Positions 12,641 through 25,417 of a stretch of DNA of 64,000 nt are shown here, piece by piece. This DNA comes from Termitomyces sp. T153. Its lineage: Eukaryota; Basidiomycota; Agaricomycetes; Agaricales; Lyophyllaceae. The DNA is taken from positions 310,001 to 374,000 of the forward strand of contig JACKQL020000009.1 in the NCBI GenBank assembly GCA_018296165.2. The letters are read 5' to 3'. Under the pieces are notes generated by a model, which had not been told where the DNA came from, did no database searches, and was given only the letters and a program-made list of their open reading frames with translations. How positions within the stretch are numbered: the first letter of the stretch is position 1; each line of letters opens with the position of its first letter. Made by a program: the position numbers and the translations under genes.

Positions 12641-13345
12641 ATGACAGAAAAAGAAAGAGAAAAGTGATGTGTCAGCAATTGGTCAGCAGTGACATAAGTC
12701 AGTAGCATTGCTAAAGGGGTGATGCTTGTCTAAATATGCACAGAGAACCAGTGCAGTATGAGGGCTGAGACTGGTACCAATAGATAGGGAAAGAGAAAAA
12801 AATAAAGGAAAACAATAAGGAGGGGAACCCAAGAAGGAATGGAGGGGGAAAAGAGAGAACAAAATGGGGAGTACCCTGACAATAACTAGGTTTGACATGT
12901 CTAACCTTTTGTAGTTACTGTGTTATTCCTACTGGGCAATTTGTTGGCTGCAAGAGGAAAGGTCTGGAGATGAGGATTCATAGCATCTGGATCACTTACT
13001 TTGCAACCCACCTCAGTGGGTGAAGTACCTGAGTATCTAGACAGGATGACACATCAATCTGTTAGCAACAATGTTTCTAATGAAAACAGACCAGCAAACA
13101 AAAGGCAAAACAAGGTGGGAGATACTGTTTCCATTCTGATAGTGATTCCCACCTCAGCCATTGGTACCCTTCTGGTGCTTGTGAAAAGGGAGCCTTCAGT
13201 GTCCCACAGGGAGATGGTAAGGAGACTGCAGATCCTAGGCCAGCACATTTGAAACTACCCATCTCTGACATAGAGCTGTGTACATTCACACTGTCAGGTA
13301 CTGCACCCTCTGGGACTAGTTTGAGGTGCCCAAGCAGGCTTGCAC
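12641..13345. other. Unassigned AT-richer sequence
   Basis: I see no reliable gene, RNA or repeat edge here. Short open frames on both strands are composition artefacts. Confidence 0.3.
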
Positions 13346-13347
13346 TA

Positions 13348-14530
13348 CAGTGGCAAAAAACTGTCCCAATGTTTTATACTTTTTGAAAGATGAAATTGGC
13401 ATGAAGAATTGGAAGAATTTGAAATTCTGATTGAGTCATGTAAAATACTATAATATCATAGATACAAATTGCATTGTAGTTTATGTAATTTGAATCAAAA
13501 CTGATGGAGTAATGGCCATTTTAAAACATTCACTCATTGGGGACAGTTTTTTAAGCATCTCTAATTTTGGTATTTAGTACTTTGTATGTTCTCCATTTGC
13601 CTTGATAACTGCTTGCATCCTTCTAGGCATGATTTTTATCAGTCTTTGGCATACCTCTGCTAATATTCCATCCCACTCCTTTGCAACACTTTCCCACAAT
13701 TCATGCACACCATAAGAAGGTATTTCATACTGCCTAAGCTGCTTCTTGAGGTACTCCCAGAGGTGCTCAATAGAGTTGAGATTGGGGCATTGGGCTGGCC
13801 ACTAGAGGACATCAAAGTTGTTTCTTCAAACCACTTGTTAGCCCTCTTGGAGTTGTGTTTTAGGTCATTGTCCTGTTGAAAGTAGCAGGCACTCTCCTCC
13901 ATCTCCTCATAGCTTCCACAGATACTGCTTTCCATCTGACCCAATCCTGTTAATCTTTGTCTCATCTGACCACAACACTCTTTTCTAGTTCTCCACAGTC
14001 CAGGTCTGATACTCTTGAGCCCATTTAAGTCATAGTTGCCAATGTTTAGCTTTGAGCATAGGAACTTTCCTCTTTGTAGCAGACTAATACCCCTCCTCCT
14101 TCAGAACATTCCAGACAGTCTGAGGAGAGACAGGGTTGGAAACAATGTTGTTGATAAAATTGGTGGCCTGAACAGCTGTATCAAGTCTCCCAGTTGAGAT
14201 TTGTTGAACAATAGCCTGTTTATCACATGGAGTAAGCTTAGCTGGACAGCCTCCAGGATGGTTTTCCTTGTCCACCTCCAACTCTCTACCAATCCTCCCA
14301 ATAGTAGACTTCCCCAGACCAGTTTGAGCCTCAATCTGATGCAGAGAATATCCTTGAGCAAGGCAAGAAGCCATTGTGCAAGAGAAGTAGCTTTCATGAT
14401 GGTGGTTGAAGGTCAAGATGTGGTTCAACCAACTTGAACCACTCTCAAATATACCCAAACATGGTCACATGACTCTGTTGATATTCCCACTAAGGCATTG
14501 CCTTACTTGCATACTCATAGTCCAAAATCA
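13348..14530 (-). mobile_element. Tc1/mariner DNA transposon remnant
   Basis: The left end reads TA then CAGTGGCAAAAAACTGTCCC, typical of a terminal inverted repeat beside a TA target. An inverted copy of its inner part (CATTGGGGACAGTTTTTT) lies at 13535-13552. The transposase lies on the minus strand between them and the right side. No matching right terminal repeat was found, so the right end is truncated or diverged and its coordinate is approximate. Confidence 0.65.
13574..14374 (-). pseudogene. Tc1/mariner transposase, broken
   Basis: From the ATG at 14374 the frame gives a helix-turn-helix DNA-binding region (YSLHQIEAQTGLGKSTIGRI and a second HTH ending SPQTVWNVLKEEGY). Frames then change. 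The catalytic parts visible are VLWSDETKIN (first Asp), FQQDNDLKH (second Asp) and IEHLWEYLKKQL after a mutated SPNLN. The protein end (IKANGEHTKY, stop 13574-13576) is preserved. The stretch between the first and second catalytic blocks is shortened, so part of the core is deleted. It would have cut and pasted at TA sites; it cannot now encode an active enzyme. Confidence 0.8.
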
Positions 14531-15254
14531 TAACAGGTTTTGACTTATGGGTTGTGCATCAAAAGCTACAAGCTCCAGTCTCTTTTAATAACATTGCCAA
14601 GTTTGTAGCAATGCTGCCAGTGACTTACCATCATCTCCATCAAAACCAGGTCTTCAATTTCATACTCCAACAAAGCCATTGGAGCTTAGCAATGATTTTG
14701 ATGACTGATGCAAAGAAAAAGGGGATAATACTTACAAAGTTCTTGGTGAAAGGTGCCATCCATCATTTACTAGCATAGTAGATGGATATAACTCATGACA
14801 CTGCCTCTCCACCTTGGTGCTACCAACCCAATCCACTGTGGCAGCCAGGTTGGGAACCCTAGCACTGCCACAATCACTCTGATCACTTACCTCTGAAAAT
14901 CATTGGCTCTACCAATCACTGGCTACCTCTTATTTTCTCTACTTACAATTTTCACCTGGAAACTTCCTACTTACAATTTTACTGCTTATGATACAAATAA
15001 ACCTATGTACTATGAAAACAAGCCAAATAGTTACAAAATGACAGGAGTTTTTAATCTGGTTAACTACCTCTTGAAACTTACCTCTTCCCTCTCATGTTCT
15101 GCCATTGCAAACTTTGCCTGGCATCAGATATTTCTAACCTTTGAACTCAAAGCTACTTGCTTACTGACACTGCATTCATTGGATGATCCTCAGTTTGATC
15201 ACCCAGGCCACCTACATATGTGAGTTGTCATCACCCAGACACAGCTGATAACAT
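14531..15254. other. Unassigned region before the gag of element G
   Basis: No gene is supported. It may be the leader of the retroelement whose gag starts at about 15255, but no LTR edge or primer site was recognised. Confidence 0.3.
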
Positions 15255-17335
15255 TTGCCTCAGATGGCAAATATGCAAGGAATGATTGAGAATGATATCA
15301 AGGATGGACCCTTGAATAGAACCAATCTAGGAAAGTTGGCAGGGACTGACTTGGGGCCAAAAACCCCTGAAAACTATGGAAAGCCCCATGAGTTGACAAA
15401 ATTGGAAAATAATCTACCTGGAAATTTGAGCACAATCACTGAATGTACAGAAGATTCAGAAGAATTTAGTTTAGGACCAGTAAAAGATTGGGCTACAGAG
15501 ATGGAACTTGCAGATGTGCAAGAGAAAAGGAATGAACACACCACTGAGGCCTACAAGGCATTACTAGCTTCTGATAGAGTAATTAGTAATGTTTGAGAAC
15601 ATACTATGAGAAAATTAGAACAAATGAATTCAACTCCAGAAGAAAAGGAAGAGTTATACCAGATACTGCAGCAAGGCCAGGACCTCTAATCTCCCATGAC
15701 ACTTGAACCTATAACAACTGAAAACAGGAAATCTGTGAACCCATGTCTCACCAGATTGAAGGAACAATTGACCAGGTTACTTGGCAATCTACACAAAAGT
15801 CAAAGCATGAGGAGCAACAAATGATCCAGACTAGTGAAAGGGTGGATGGTTGCACCTTTCTGGGACATGTCTTCCAGCAATTAGAAAAGGGAAAAGAACT
15901 GGATCCAAGCTACCTGTCAGACAGCAGCAAAAGTGATGATGATGGCATACCAGGGAAACCACAAAATCACCTAAGGAATCTGAATAGGTCTGAATCCAAA
16001 AACAGTGAAGAAGAAACTGGAAAAGCTCACAGCAAGAGAAAGAATGGAAGTTATGGGGCAATCCAGCCCACTCCTGAACAATACAATGGGGATCCTGACT
16101 CACATAAGTACTTCAAATTTGTATTGCAAATTGCCACATACTGCAAGAAGGGACAAATTCCCAAGGAAGACCAGGTGCAGGAAATATCTTATTTCTTGAC
16201 TGGGGAAGCCTACAAGTTCTACCTAAATGAGGTAGCAATGGAGGAATATAAATGGGACATAACAAGATTTCTGAAGGGACTCTTCAATCATTGCTTTCCC
16301 CTGAACTACCACATAAAGGAGCAACAAAAGCTTGAACAATTCAAACAGGGAAAATTGAGGGTTTGACCCTATGTAGCAGAGCTGGAGAATATGTATCAGA
16401 TTGTAGGATATGCTCAGAAAAGGAAAAAGGTATGCAAGTTGTGGAATGGACTGCAGCCACTAATTCAGCAAAAGCTATTTGAGAATTGATTTGACCCAGA
16501 GCAATCCAAGTGGGGTGAGATTATTGACATTGCTGAGATGTATGAGATTGCTCAAGAAATGGGGATCAGTGATCTAGGAATGCAGAAGGATTTCCCTTCA
16601 TCACAGGGGCATCAATCCAAGAACAATGGTAACCAAAGCTATTATAAGGAGCCCTATACCAGAAATCATAACAATGAGCCACTGCACCAGAAGTACTGAG
16701 GCAGTGATAATAAATCTAGTGATAGACCTGAGAAACCAAGGAACCCTAGTTATGAGAAAAGAACCTATAAATCAAAACCAAACTGGCTTACTGAGGCTGA
16801 AGCAGCTTGATACAAAGCAGAGGGACAATGCTTCTGGTGGAGAGAAAGGCCACCCATCAAGCAACTGCCCTGATAACACAAAGTAAGCTCCTCAGGGTCT
16901 GGACCACTAGGTGTTAGAAGCAACCACATAAACTTTGACCTTCAAGAGACTGAGGAGATATGAGAGGCATGCATTCAGACATCTGAAAATCACATCAAGA
17001 TTGCTGCAATTAAGTTTGGGGATGTAACCATTAAAAAATGCCCCTGAGGCTGAAATCACTAGAGACAATGTAGGATCTCCAAGAACCATGAAGAGCCTCT
17101 TATATGCCCAAAATTGGGAAGCTTGGGGGAAATAACTTCAAATGATATTGGACTGGAAAACCCTGAACTCAAGGAATTAATGAACAACTCATTTCTCTAA
17201 GAGCCACCTACATGCTCAATTGGCAGGAGCATGGAAATCAAAATGTAAGCAATATTAATCAAACTGCAGCTGCTGCTATGGCATGGGTAACAAAGTCAAA
17301 TCAGAATTGTTGCCCATCAAGAAGCTTCTACAAGA
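15255..17335 (+). pseudogene. Element G: Ty3-type gag (second family), truncated before pol
   Basis: The reading frame holds an acidic, Lys/Glu-rich N-terminus (15255-15596), then at 15743-16366 a Gag capsid-like block with QPTPEQYNGDPDSHKYFKF, SYFLTGEAYKFYLNEV and FNHCFPLNYH, continuing past a TGA to YVAELENMYQIVGY and LWNGLQP. A zinc knuckle is split by a frameshift near 16830-16872 (GQCFWW in one frame, GHPSSNC in the next). A short following stretch may start the protease. The sequence stops at about 17335, where antisense-gene sequence of element C begins. No LTR of this family is present. Stops are of the C-to-T type. Confidence 0.7.
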
Positions 17336-17382
17336 AATTGAAAAGGGTCAGGATGTACTCTGGGGCTCTCCAGACTTCTCCC

Positions 17383-19914
17383 ATGTCCTCCTCCACCTAT
17401 TCCCCAGCAGCATCCAGGTCCCCATCCACATACTCCCCCACTTCTGAGGAGTCTGAGGGACATCAGGAGCACAAGCAAGTAGAGGCAATGTATTGCAGTT
17501 GTGAGCATGATTCCATCTCTTGCATTTCAGGATTACCAACTGAGCCTTGACAGAGTTATCTGTTGCAGTGGCAGGTCCATTGGGGGTTTCATCCATGGGC
17601 AGATGTCATGACCCAGTCCTGCACCTCTGGACCCCCCCCCCAGGACACCATGCCTCCCTGAAACACTCTCCAATGCTCCTCCCAACTTCCCCCACCTTTG
17701 CTGACCCACAGTGCCTGCCCCAGCTAACTCTGACACTTCCTCAGCAAACCCCAACAACTCTCTAGCAAATTCTAACACATCCCCCATGGGTCTTGTCAGC
17801 TCCTCCTCTTGCTTACAAGGCCCTCAAGCCTCTCCAACACTTGCCCTGACCTAGACACATATTGTTTGACCACCCCTGCAACCTATGCAACCCCTCTGGA
17901 GTTCCCTAATATTTATAGAATGGACTGCATTCCCATCAGAATATCACTGTGGCTGGCCCTCCAATCAAAACAAACACCTGTCAACCCTGCATGGCTCTGA
18001 CAAGCCCCACCATCACAATCTCAACCCCTGGAGAAGGTCCAGTAGTTAGTATATAAAAACATAGAGTAGCATTTGTTACCTCAATCTTGATATTACATTA
18101 ACTGGTTACTTGTGTCTTGTGTTTCTTTCTGTCTCATCTCCATTCTGTTTTTAGTCTTAAACCTATTTCTTTTCTCCATCTCATCTTGCCTTGCCTTTGT
18201 CTTGTCTTGCCTATCTCTGTTCCTTTAATTTTCCTAAGTTCCTTTCATCTCTAATGTCATTACAATCTCTGTGCATGCACTATGACCTTCAAACATTCTT
18301 ATGACAACTCTGGACCTTGCCCTACACTTGGCACCAGAACCCACCAGTCTTGATCAATTCCCTGTCAAACTCTGGCTCCACTCCCATCACTTGCAAAGCC
18401 TTCACTTACCCTGCAATCCATTTACACACCTACAAACCTGTTCCTGATGCCTGCCTAAGCCCAACATTTAATATATTTGGTTCTAGACTGTGTTGGCCTC
18501 TGCCTTGTGCTTCAGGCCCAGCCTTGGTCCAGGAGTGGTTTGACCCATTTCCAAGGTTTATAGGGTTGCACAAGTGGAGATGATGCTGGAGCAGTTTGTG
18601 GAGGTGATGCTGGAGCAGTTTGCAGAGGCTGTTGAGCAAGTAAGGGGTCCCCCAACTCTTGAGTGGTGCCAGGTAGCAGCTCCAGTGAGTGATCAGTATA
18701 ATCTTACTCTATCAGAGCTAACTCAGCCTCATAGTGTGTGCTCTGCACTTGACAGGAAAAACAGTGCCAGTTTAAGGTGCCAGTGCCAGAGTTGTGGTGG
18801 GACACATTGGTGTGTCTCCCATGTTGTTTGCAGCACAAGAAGTGCTCCATCTTGTTGAGTTGGCATGCCACCTGTGTTGCTATAAAGCAGGGTTGGGATT
18901 GAGAGTGGGTTACAGTGCAGCTGGGAGAAGAGTGGAGGGACAAAGTGTTAGGGTGGGGCTCTGAAGCAGAGGGTTGGGATAGCACAGGGCAGTTGTTGAT
19001 GAAAGTCAGGCCCTCACAGGGTGGGCAGAGAGAAGGGGACCCTACAGTGGGCTGAGCAAGCAAGTTTGGGGCAAGTAGTCAGTAGCAGGGCCCCTGGGCC
19101 CTTAGGTGTATTCTCTGAGCTCTGGAACTCCAATCAAACAGTCTGTGGAGGCATTGTGGTTAGTCACCAAGGCTTTCCTGCATTATTAGGTAGAGGGGTT
19201 GGAGAAATTGTTGACCACCTGTGAGGAGGAGGTCTTGAGGATCAGGGAGTATTGGGATGAGATGCAAAGGGAGCAGGACAAAGCACAGAGGGATAGAGAT
19301 GTGGCATAGAGGGATAAGGAAATAGCTGTGGGCACAGCCATGGAGCAGCTGTTGCAACTCCAGGAGTTGAATGTGTGGATAGAGCAGTTAGAGGTGCAGG
19401 CAGAGATGGGTGTGCAGTGGTCAGAGGGGTTAGGAGTGTGGAAGAGTTAGAGGGCACCCAACATAGAGGTGCTCTGGGCTATGACAGAGGTAGGCAGGAG
19501 GCAGGAGGAGTGGCTTGCCAACAAGATGGCCTTGGAGCAGTGGAGGGTACTCCATGAGTTTGTGCTATTCCCTCTCTTCACTGGGCTAACACATTCTAAT
19601 AGACTGGGCCAGGGAGCACTGAATCCTGCTCAATGGAGCATTGGTGGTGCTTGGGTCCATCCACAATTGGTTGTTGAGGATGCTTGAGGACCTTCCACCA
19701 GAGTTGGAGCAGGAGGTTGTGTAGATGGGGCACTTTCTGGCAGGGCATTGATGGAGGACCCATGGCAGACCCCAGAGCATGGTGGGAGGTGGCAACAGAT
19801 GTCAGGGAGCCCCTCTCAAGCCACCTGGAGGTCTTGGCAACAGTGGTGCCTCAACTGGAGGTGGACATAGTGGGGAGGATAGCAATGGTGGATTCAGAGA
19901 GGGAGGAGGAGTAG
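17383..19914 (+). pseudogene. Decayed antisense accessory gene of element C, split by an LTR
   Basis: The ATG at 17383 opens MSSSTYSPAASR. The first part runs to about 17603 (the TELSVAVAG word is shared with copy B). It is then interrupted by an LTR (17604-18494) and resumes at about 18495 with RPSLGPGVV and VEMMLEQF, both matched in copy B. One frame gives the cysteine motif CLPCCLQHKKCSILL at about 18810-18860. The coiled-coil and C-terminal blocks follow, including WWEVATDVREPLSSH-like sequence and a SEREEE-stop at 19912-19914. It converges on the chromodomain end of pol. Multiple frame breaks make it dead. Confidence 0.65.
17604..18494 (+). mobile_element. Partial chromovirus LTR inserted in the antisense gene of element C
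   Basis: It begins TGTCATGACCC and carries GTATATAAAAA at about 18050 and CAATCTTGATATTA about 30 bases on, in the order of the D LTR but pointing opposite to element C. Similarity ends after TTGGTTCTAGACT at about 18490, before the usual CCTGACA end, and antisense-gene sequence resumes at once. No target duplication is visible, so the insertion has been trimmed or was made by recombination. Confidence 0.65.
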
Positions 19915-20129
19915 GGGGTTTTCTTAGACTTGTTTTCTTGTGCTCCATGCCCACTTGTACTCTGTAACATTATGTAGCATTGTAGTGTGTATATACAGCC
20001 TTTTTCAGACATCCAGCCTGGATGATTAAACTTCTTTCAGTTTTAAGTGAGGAGTAGTAAATAAAACATATAGGGGTTTAGTTGGGGGAGTTGAATCCCT
20101 GATGAATACAGAGGTGGGGGTTATGCCCA

Positions 20130-21960
20130 CTAATGCCATCTGTGCCAACTAGTCCTGGAGGTCCCAGAGCTTAGTGGGGTATCATCAATAGAAGTCCCAA
20201 AATTTGGCAGAGGCTCTATCAAGGTTTTTGCAACACTTCCAAGTGTTGTCCTTGGGTCTGTAGCCCTTCTAATGGACCAGGTAGTGGGGTCCACCACAAA
20301 CCAAGTGCAAGTCAAGGATTTAGTTGACTTTGTAGTGATATTTGTCCTCAACCTCAATGAGGGGCAGTCAACTGGGGCATTGTCCAGAGAAGGGGTCCAA
20401 AGCATGTTCTTCAAGGAGGTGGACATAGAAGATAGGGTGGAGGCCCTTCAGGCCTGGGAGTAGGTCAAGCTTGTAGGCATGTGTCAAGACCTTCTAGAGA
20501 ATCTTGAAGGGGCTGAGTTGCTTGTAATCAAGCTTCACAAAGGGCCTCCAGGTCTTGAGGTTTTGTCAATTGAGCCAAACCAGAGTGCTGGGAGACCAGT
20601 CAGGAGTGGGATTGCATCAGGTGTCAGCATGTTTGAAGTAGGCTTAATTGGCAGTGTTGATTTCATCCTGGAGAAACTGGTGAAGTGATCAGAGGTCTTT
20701 GGCAACTTTGTGGGCAATGTAGGAGGAGATATCCTTGAGGGATAGGGTGAGTCAGGGGTTGTAACCCTTTTTGGCATAGAAGGGGGAAACTCCAGTGGCA
20801 GAGTGAGGTGTGTTATTGTAAGTAAACTCAGCAAGAGGGAGTTCTGTGTGCTAGTCATTCTGTAAATAGTTAATGTAAAGGTGGAGATACTGTTCCAACA
20901 TCTGGTTTATTTGTTCTGTCTGCCTATTGGTCTCTGGGTGGTAGGCAGTTGATAGATTGGTTTTCATCTTGAGTGCCTTGCATAGTGACTGCCAGAAGCA
21001 GGAGACAAATAGTGGACCATGGTTGGAGACAATGTTGTCTAGAAGTCTGTGTTTGGAGAAGATGTGTTTGACAAATAATTTGGCAAACTCTGGAGTGTTG
21101 TCAGTGGTGTGGCAGGGGATGAAGAGGGCTTGCTTGGTGAGGCAGCAGACAATGGCAAGGATTGCATTGAAGCCTTTGGGGTCAGGAAGTTTGATCCATC
21201 CATTGAGATTGAGGACTAGAGGTGTCAACTGACAGAGAGAGGTTTTATGGCATGCAAATGTTCAGGGGGGATTACCACTCAATGGTTGAATGCATTCTGC
21301 TTAGCTTCAAATGACTTCTTCAGATATATGTCAGATCTCCAAGTGAATGCATTGGGCTTTGCACTCAGTCATCCAGGGCAGTAGTGGATGGTGAAGTTGT
21401 ACTCCAAGAGGGGTTTGGACCATCAAGCTTGGCAGTGGCTGAGCTGTTTTGTAGTTGTTAAGTACTGCAGATTATTGTGGTCAAAGTAGACCTGAATGTG
21501 GTGTGGAGATCCTTTAAGGTAGGTCCTCCACTGGTGGAAGGCTATGATGATAGCAAGGAGCTCTTTGTCATAGGTGTTGTAGTTGGGCTCCATGGGGATC
21601 ATTGAACAGGTGTAGAAGGCAACAAGGCAGAGATCCTTGCCTCTGGAGTTTAACTGGGAGAGGATTCCAGTGATGGTGTAGTCAGAAGCATTGCATTTGA
21701 GGATGATTGGTAGGGAGGGGTCAAAGTGGCAGAGGATTGGAGCAGAGGTGAAAGCTTTTTTGAGGAGGAGGAATACACTCTGGCACTTGCTGTCCCAGTC
21801 CCAAGGAGTGTCCTCCTACATGAGTCAATTAAGGGGTTTGGTGATTCTATAGTAGTTGTCAATAAAATGGCAATAAAAGTTAGCAAACCCTAGAAACAAC
21901 TGTACTTCCTTGACATTCCTTAGAACTCTGCAATGCTTAATCCTGGCAGAGACGTGATGG
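20130..21960 (-). pseudogene. Element C pol: RT end, RNase H, integrase and chromodomain
   Basis: From right to left: the RT thumb words VKEVQLFLGFANFYCHF (about 21930); the RNase H words KCNASDYTITGILSQ, SMIPMEPNYNTYDKELLAI and VYFDHNNLQYL; then an integrase core frame (21228-20851). In that frame the second catalytic Asp position reads SNHGPLF instead of SDRGPLF, while the Glu word YHPETNRQTEQ is kept. The integrase zinc finger is missing because of a deletion at about 21240. The chromodomain words YHYKVN and NTWKCCKNLDRA lie at about 20200-20370. The lost Asp, the stops and the deletions rule out activity. Confidence 0.75.
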
Positions 21961-22054
21961 ATAGCAGCTCAGAGATTCCTTGTGGCTATGAGGGGCTTCC
22001 AAACCAGTTTGAGCAGACTTGTTCTGCTGTAAAGGCAACCTCCAGAGCAGCAGA

Positions 22055-22330
22055 TCAGAGTCATGTAGCTAGCAGAGGGGAATCCAAAGTATATTAGCAG
22101 AGTAGACAACAATACAATCAGTAACTAATCATCTAGCAGAGGGGAATCCAAAGAGAACAAGTCTAAGGATCTCCACTGCTTGGTGCAGTGCATCAGCAGG
22201 CAACAGAGGCATAGGAACTACTGTACAGAAGGCCAGAGCTAGTCCTAACCCTAGGACAATGATTGGTGAGGTAACACAGAGAACTCTACAGTTCTCCAGA
22301 GATCTCTAGAATTCTGAAATGAGCCCTGGA
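22055..22330 (+). repeat. Dispersed repeat, copy 2, inside element C
   Basis: It shares two GAGGGGAATCCAAAG cores and the AGAACAAGTCT extension with 12405-12640. It sits where the RT palm coding region of element C should be, between protease and the RT thumb. Whether it replaced the RT or filled a deletion cannot be told. Confidence 0.5.
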
Positions 22331-22539
22331 GACGTAAAACAAGCTGTGGAGGCACTAGAATAGGTTGCAGAGGTTGGAAATAGAAGTCTCCTGACAGAGG
22401 GCTCTGGGATCAATGGGGGTGGGTGATGGGGTGGCAGCAGCTGAGTCCAGAGTTACAGTGGAGTTGTCCAGAGAGGTTTGGTGCCATTGGTTGGGGTACT
22501 ACAGGCCTTTGTATTAATTCCAGAGTATGTTGGAGAGAA

Positions 22540-23400
22540 GCCATCAGGCTTTATTCAAGGGAGACTGGGGCAGAGGCATGTTTTCTTCACTTCCTTGGTC
22601 ATTGTTGAGGGTTGAGGGACTTTGGGTTGCTCCAGAGGTGCTAGTGTCAAGGTTGGGAATGTTGGAGTCCAAAGTGGACTGGATGCAGAGGGGAATGGTG
22701 GCTGCTAAACTTGCTTTGGGGGCAGGGAATTCCATGGTAAGGTTCTTCCAGTTGATGTTGGGGTTGACATCCTGCAGACATGGGAGTCCAAGCATAATTG
22801 GAGCAATGGGGGGGAGCTGGGTAATGAGAAGCTGGACCTGGAACCTTAAATTGTTGTTGAGGGTGAGGTGTTGTCATTGTATTGAGTGATTCCTGTCAAG
22901 GTGGGGTTTGCATCAAAGAGTTGGAGCTTGAATGGTTTGTCAAAGTCATTGTGTTAGAGGTTCAGCTGGTTGCTGGTGAGACATCAAAGGGGATTGGTCT
23001 AGAGTTGGGCAGGTTGTCCTGGTCAAGGCAGAGAGTGAGACTGGGCCAGTTGATATGGGGATTTGTGGAGCAGAGCCATGAAAAGCCTAGGATGATGGGA
23101 GTGGAGAGGTATAGTTTGGTGATGAGTAATTGGAGGTCTTGGTGTCATCCATTAGTGCAGGTCATGGTCATCTCCACACAGTGTGTGAGATCTCCAGTGG
23201 AGGTGGGGTTGCTGTCAAAGATCTTAAGGAGGATCAGAGTGGAGAGATGTCAGAGGTGGTGGGGAGTGAGCACTGCCAAGGATTCATCAATGAAGTTGTT
23301 GGTGGCACTGCTGTTGATCAGCATGGGGATGGAGTCAGTGGAGAAAGGGACAGTAGTGCAGAGAAGGAGAGTGTGGGAGGAGTGGGAAGGGAGATGTACT
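22540..23400 (-). pseudogene. Element C retropepsin-like protease
   Basis: The frame reads PMLINSSATNNFIDESLAVL at about 23330-23270, the place of a retropepsin active site (normally IDSGAT), with Asp changed to Asn and Gly to Ser. The downstream word ILGFSWLCSTNPHINWPSLT (about 23090-23030) is the second conserved protease stretch of Ty3 elements. The loss of the catalytic Asp and the interrupted frame mark it as dead. Confidence 0.65.
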
Positions 23401-23479
23401 GGGAGGGTATCTGGGGTGAGTACCATTGTGTGGAGGAGTGCAGCCAGAGCAAAGAAGACATTAGGGTCTGGCCCACTTC

Positions 23480-25340
23480 AAGATCTAAACCACTGCCTTG
23501 TTTTCCATAAACTGATAGTCACAGTCTTCCCTGTCAATAGTCCATATGGTGCATCCCATTACCTGGCATTTAACATAGGATGCATGCACCCTCCTTCCAT
23601 TGTTTCTCCTAAGTATCCTCTAGTACATTGATCCAAGGCCTGTTTCAAATCTTGTTTGTATATAGGGCTTCTTGATTGTTGGTGGAGTCCAGAGCATACT
23701 TCTACTGGAGTAGCACTGTGTAGTAGTCACAGGTGATGCCCTGCAAATATGATGTGGCAAAGGCTACTCATGAGCTCTCAAGCTGGAAGGTAATGGGCTT
23801 AGCTTGGAACATGATTAGACACTGTGTTAGGAAGATTCTCCACTTCCAGGGATTGCAACCAGTGAAAGGTTTGTGCTTTTGAATGTTGAGCTTTTCTTCC
23901 TTAGCAAGTGCATTGCAAGTGTTGTCCTACATGTTTTGAATTTGATGCAGGGGTCCAGCATTGTAGTAGTAGTAGTTGTTGTTCCTATTTCTGCACTGAG
24001 GGGGGAAGTTGTCCATGGCTGGGCCCCATCTGCTAGGAGGTCTGCTATTGGGAGGCTCACTGCTGGAGGGTTGGCCTGTATTGCCCAGAGAAGGCCCTGG
24101 GGCCCACCAAGGAGGAGGGGGCCCTCTGGGAGTGGAGGGTCTGAAGTAATTAGTGTCAGTGGCAGGGGTTGGGCATTGGAACAGGCAGGGGATGAGAGGA
24201 GTTGATGGGAAAAGGGGGTCAGGATGCTCTAGGACCCATGGGTTGCCTCAGGGGGAATTCTAGCAGGGTGGAGGGGTGTTGACATGGGGGGCATGGAGGT
24301 CAAAATGAGGGGGTCTGTCTTGGGGAGGGCCATTGTGTGGGGCAACCTCATTAGTAGGGTTACCCAGCTTGTCAATGTAGGACAGAGTTTGGTTGTTGTT
24401 GTTGATATGCAGGGGCAGCTGTTGGATATGGTGTTTGGGAATGGTGGGTTGATCCCATGTACAGAAGGTGCTGAGAACAGAGTTTGCCTGAGGGTGAGTG
24501 GAGAGGGCCAGGGTGTGAGTGGTGGGTTAGTCAAACAAATTCCTGTGAGGTTGAGGCTCCTCAAGATGTTGGATGCTGCATTGAGCTCTTTTTGCTAGTG
24601 GGGAATGGGGGGCAGAGCTTCACTTTGTGTTCCTATGGGCTCCTTGCTTTGCACATGGAAGGAGCAGGAGGGGTCCAGAGGGTCTTTGAATGGTTGGAGG
24701 TTTGGGCTGGTATGGATCTCTTTGACCAAGGTGCAGAGCTTGTCTTGTAGATTTGTGTCAATTCCCAGGATGCCTTGCATGGTTTTGGAGAGATTTCCAT
24801 GCAGGTAACATTTGTGGAAGTCAAAGAGCCAATCTGCCCAAACTTCCAGAGTTGTGGGAGTGTTGGGGTAGCCTAAATTGATGAGGAGAGTGCAGGCATG
24901 CCTTGCAAACTCTGCAGGGGAGAGGTGGAGGAAGCCAAAGACTTCATCACACTGTTGAACATAGGCTTCAACCCTTTGCTGTCTGGGGGAAGGAGGGGTT
25001 TGAGTGGGGAATGGCAATCAAAGAAGGGAATAATTATCTGGGTGCTCTGGAGGGGCTGGGACTGCAGCAGGGACTGGGTACATGTAGTAGTGAGTGGGAG
25101 GAAGGTAGGCAGGGTTGGGGGTTGCTGTGGTGAATTCTCTGGGGTACATGTGGGAGTAGTTGCCATTGATGGGGAATGCTGGAGGGCAGTGCCAGTCTGG
25201 AGGTATTCCCTGGCTGATGGAGGGAGTGTAGAATGTCTGGTTGGGGTCAGGGTTCCAATGGTGAAGAACATACTGATCCACAGGTGGGCCTGGATAGAAT
25301 GGGGCATACTAATTTTCAGGGACCAGCTGACCATAGGAGT
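23480..25340 (-). pseudogene. Element C Gag
   Basis: The Gag frame starts near the primer site. It has a Pro/Tyr-rich N-terminal part (YLPPTHYYMYPVPAAVPAP, about 25100-25050), then a capsid-like block from 25017 containing QCDEVFGFLHLSPAEFARH and LEVWADWLFDFHKCYLHGN. The tail is broken into several frames and no clear zinc knuckle was found. A second fragment of the same Gag lies at 26480-26650. Confidence 0.6.
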
Positions 25341-25405
25341 CAGTTAGGTAGCCAGCAGGGTTGTACACAGAGTTATACACAGACATTGAGAATGGGATAA
25401 GGGAG

Positions 25406-25417
25406 AGTCTTGATATT
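25406..25417 (-). promoter_or_regulatory. Self-priming type primer-binding site of element C
   Basis: On the minus strand the internal region begins T then AATATCAAGACT. This is the exact complement of AGTCTTGATATT inside the same LTR (25981-25992 on the plus strand as AATATCAAGACT), at the place where the RNA should start. The same pairing is seen in D. Confidence 0.6.
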
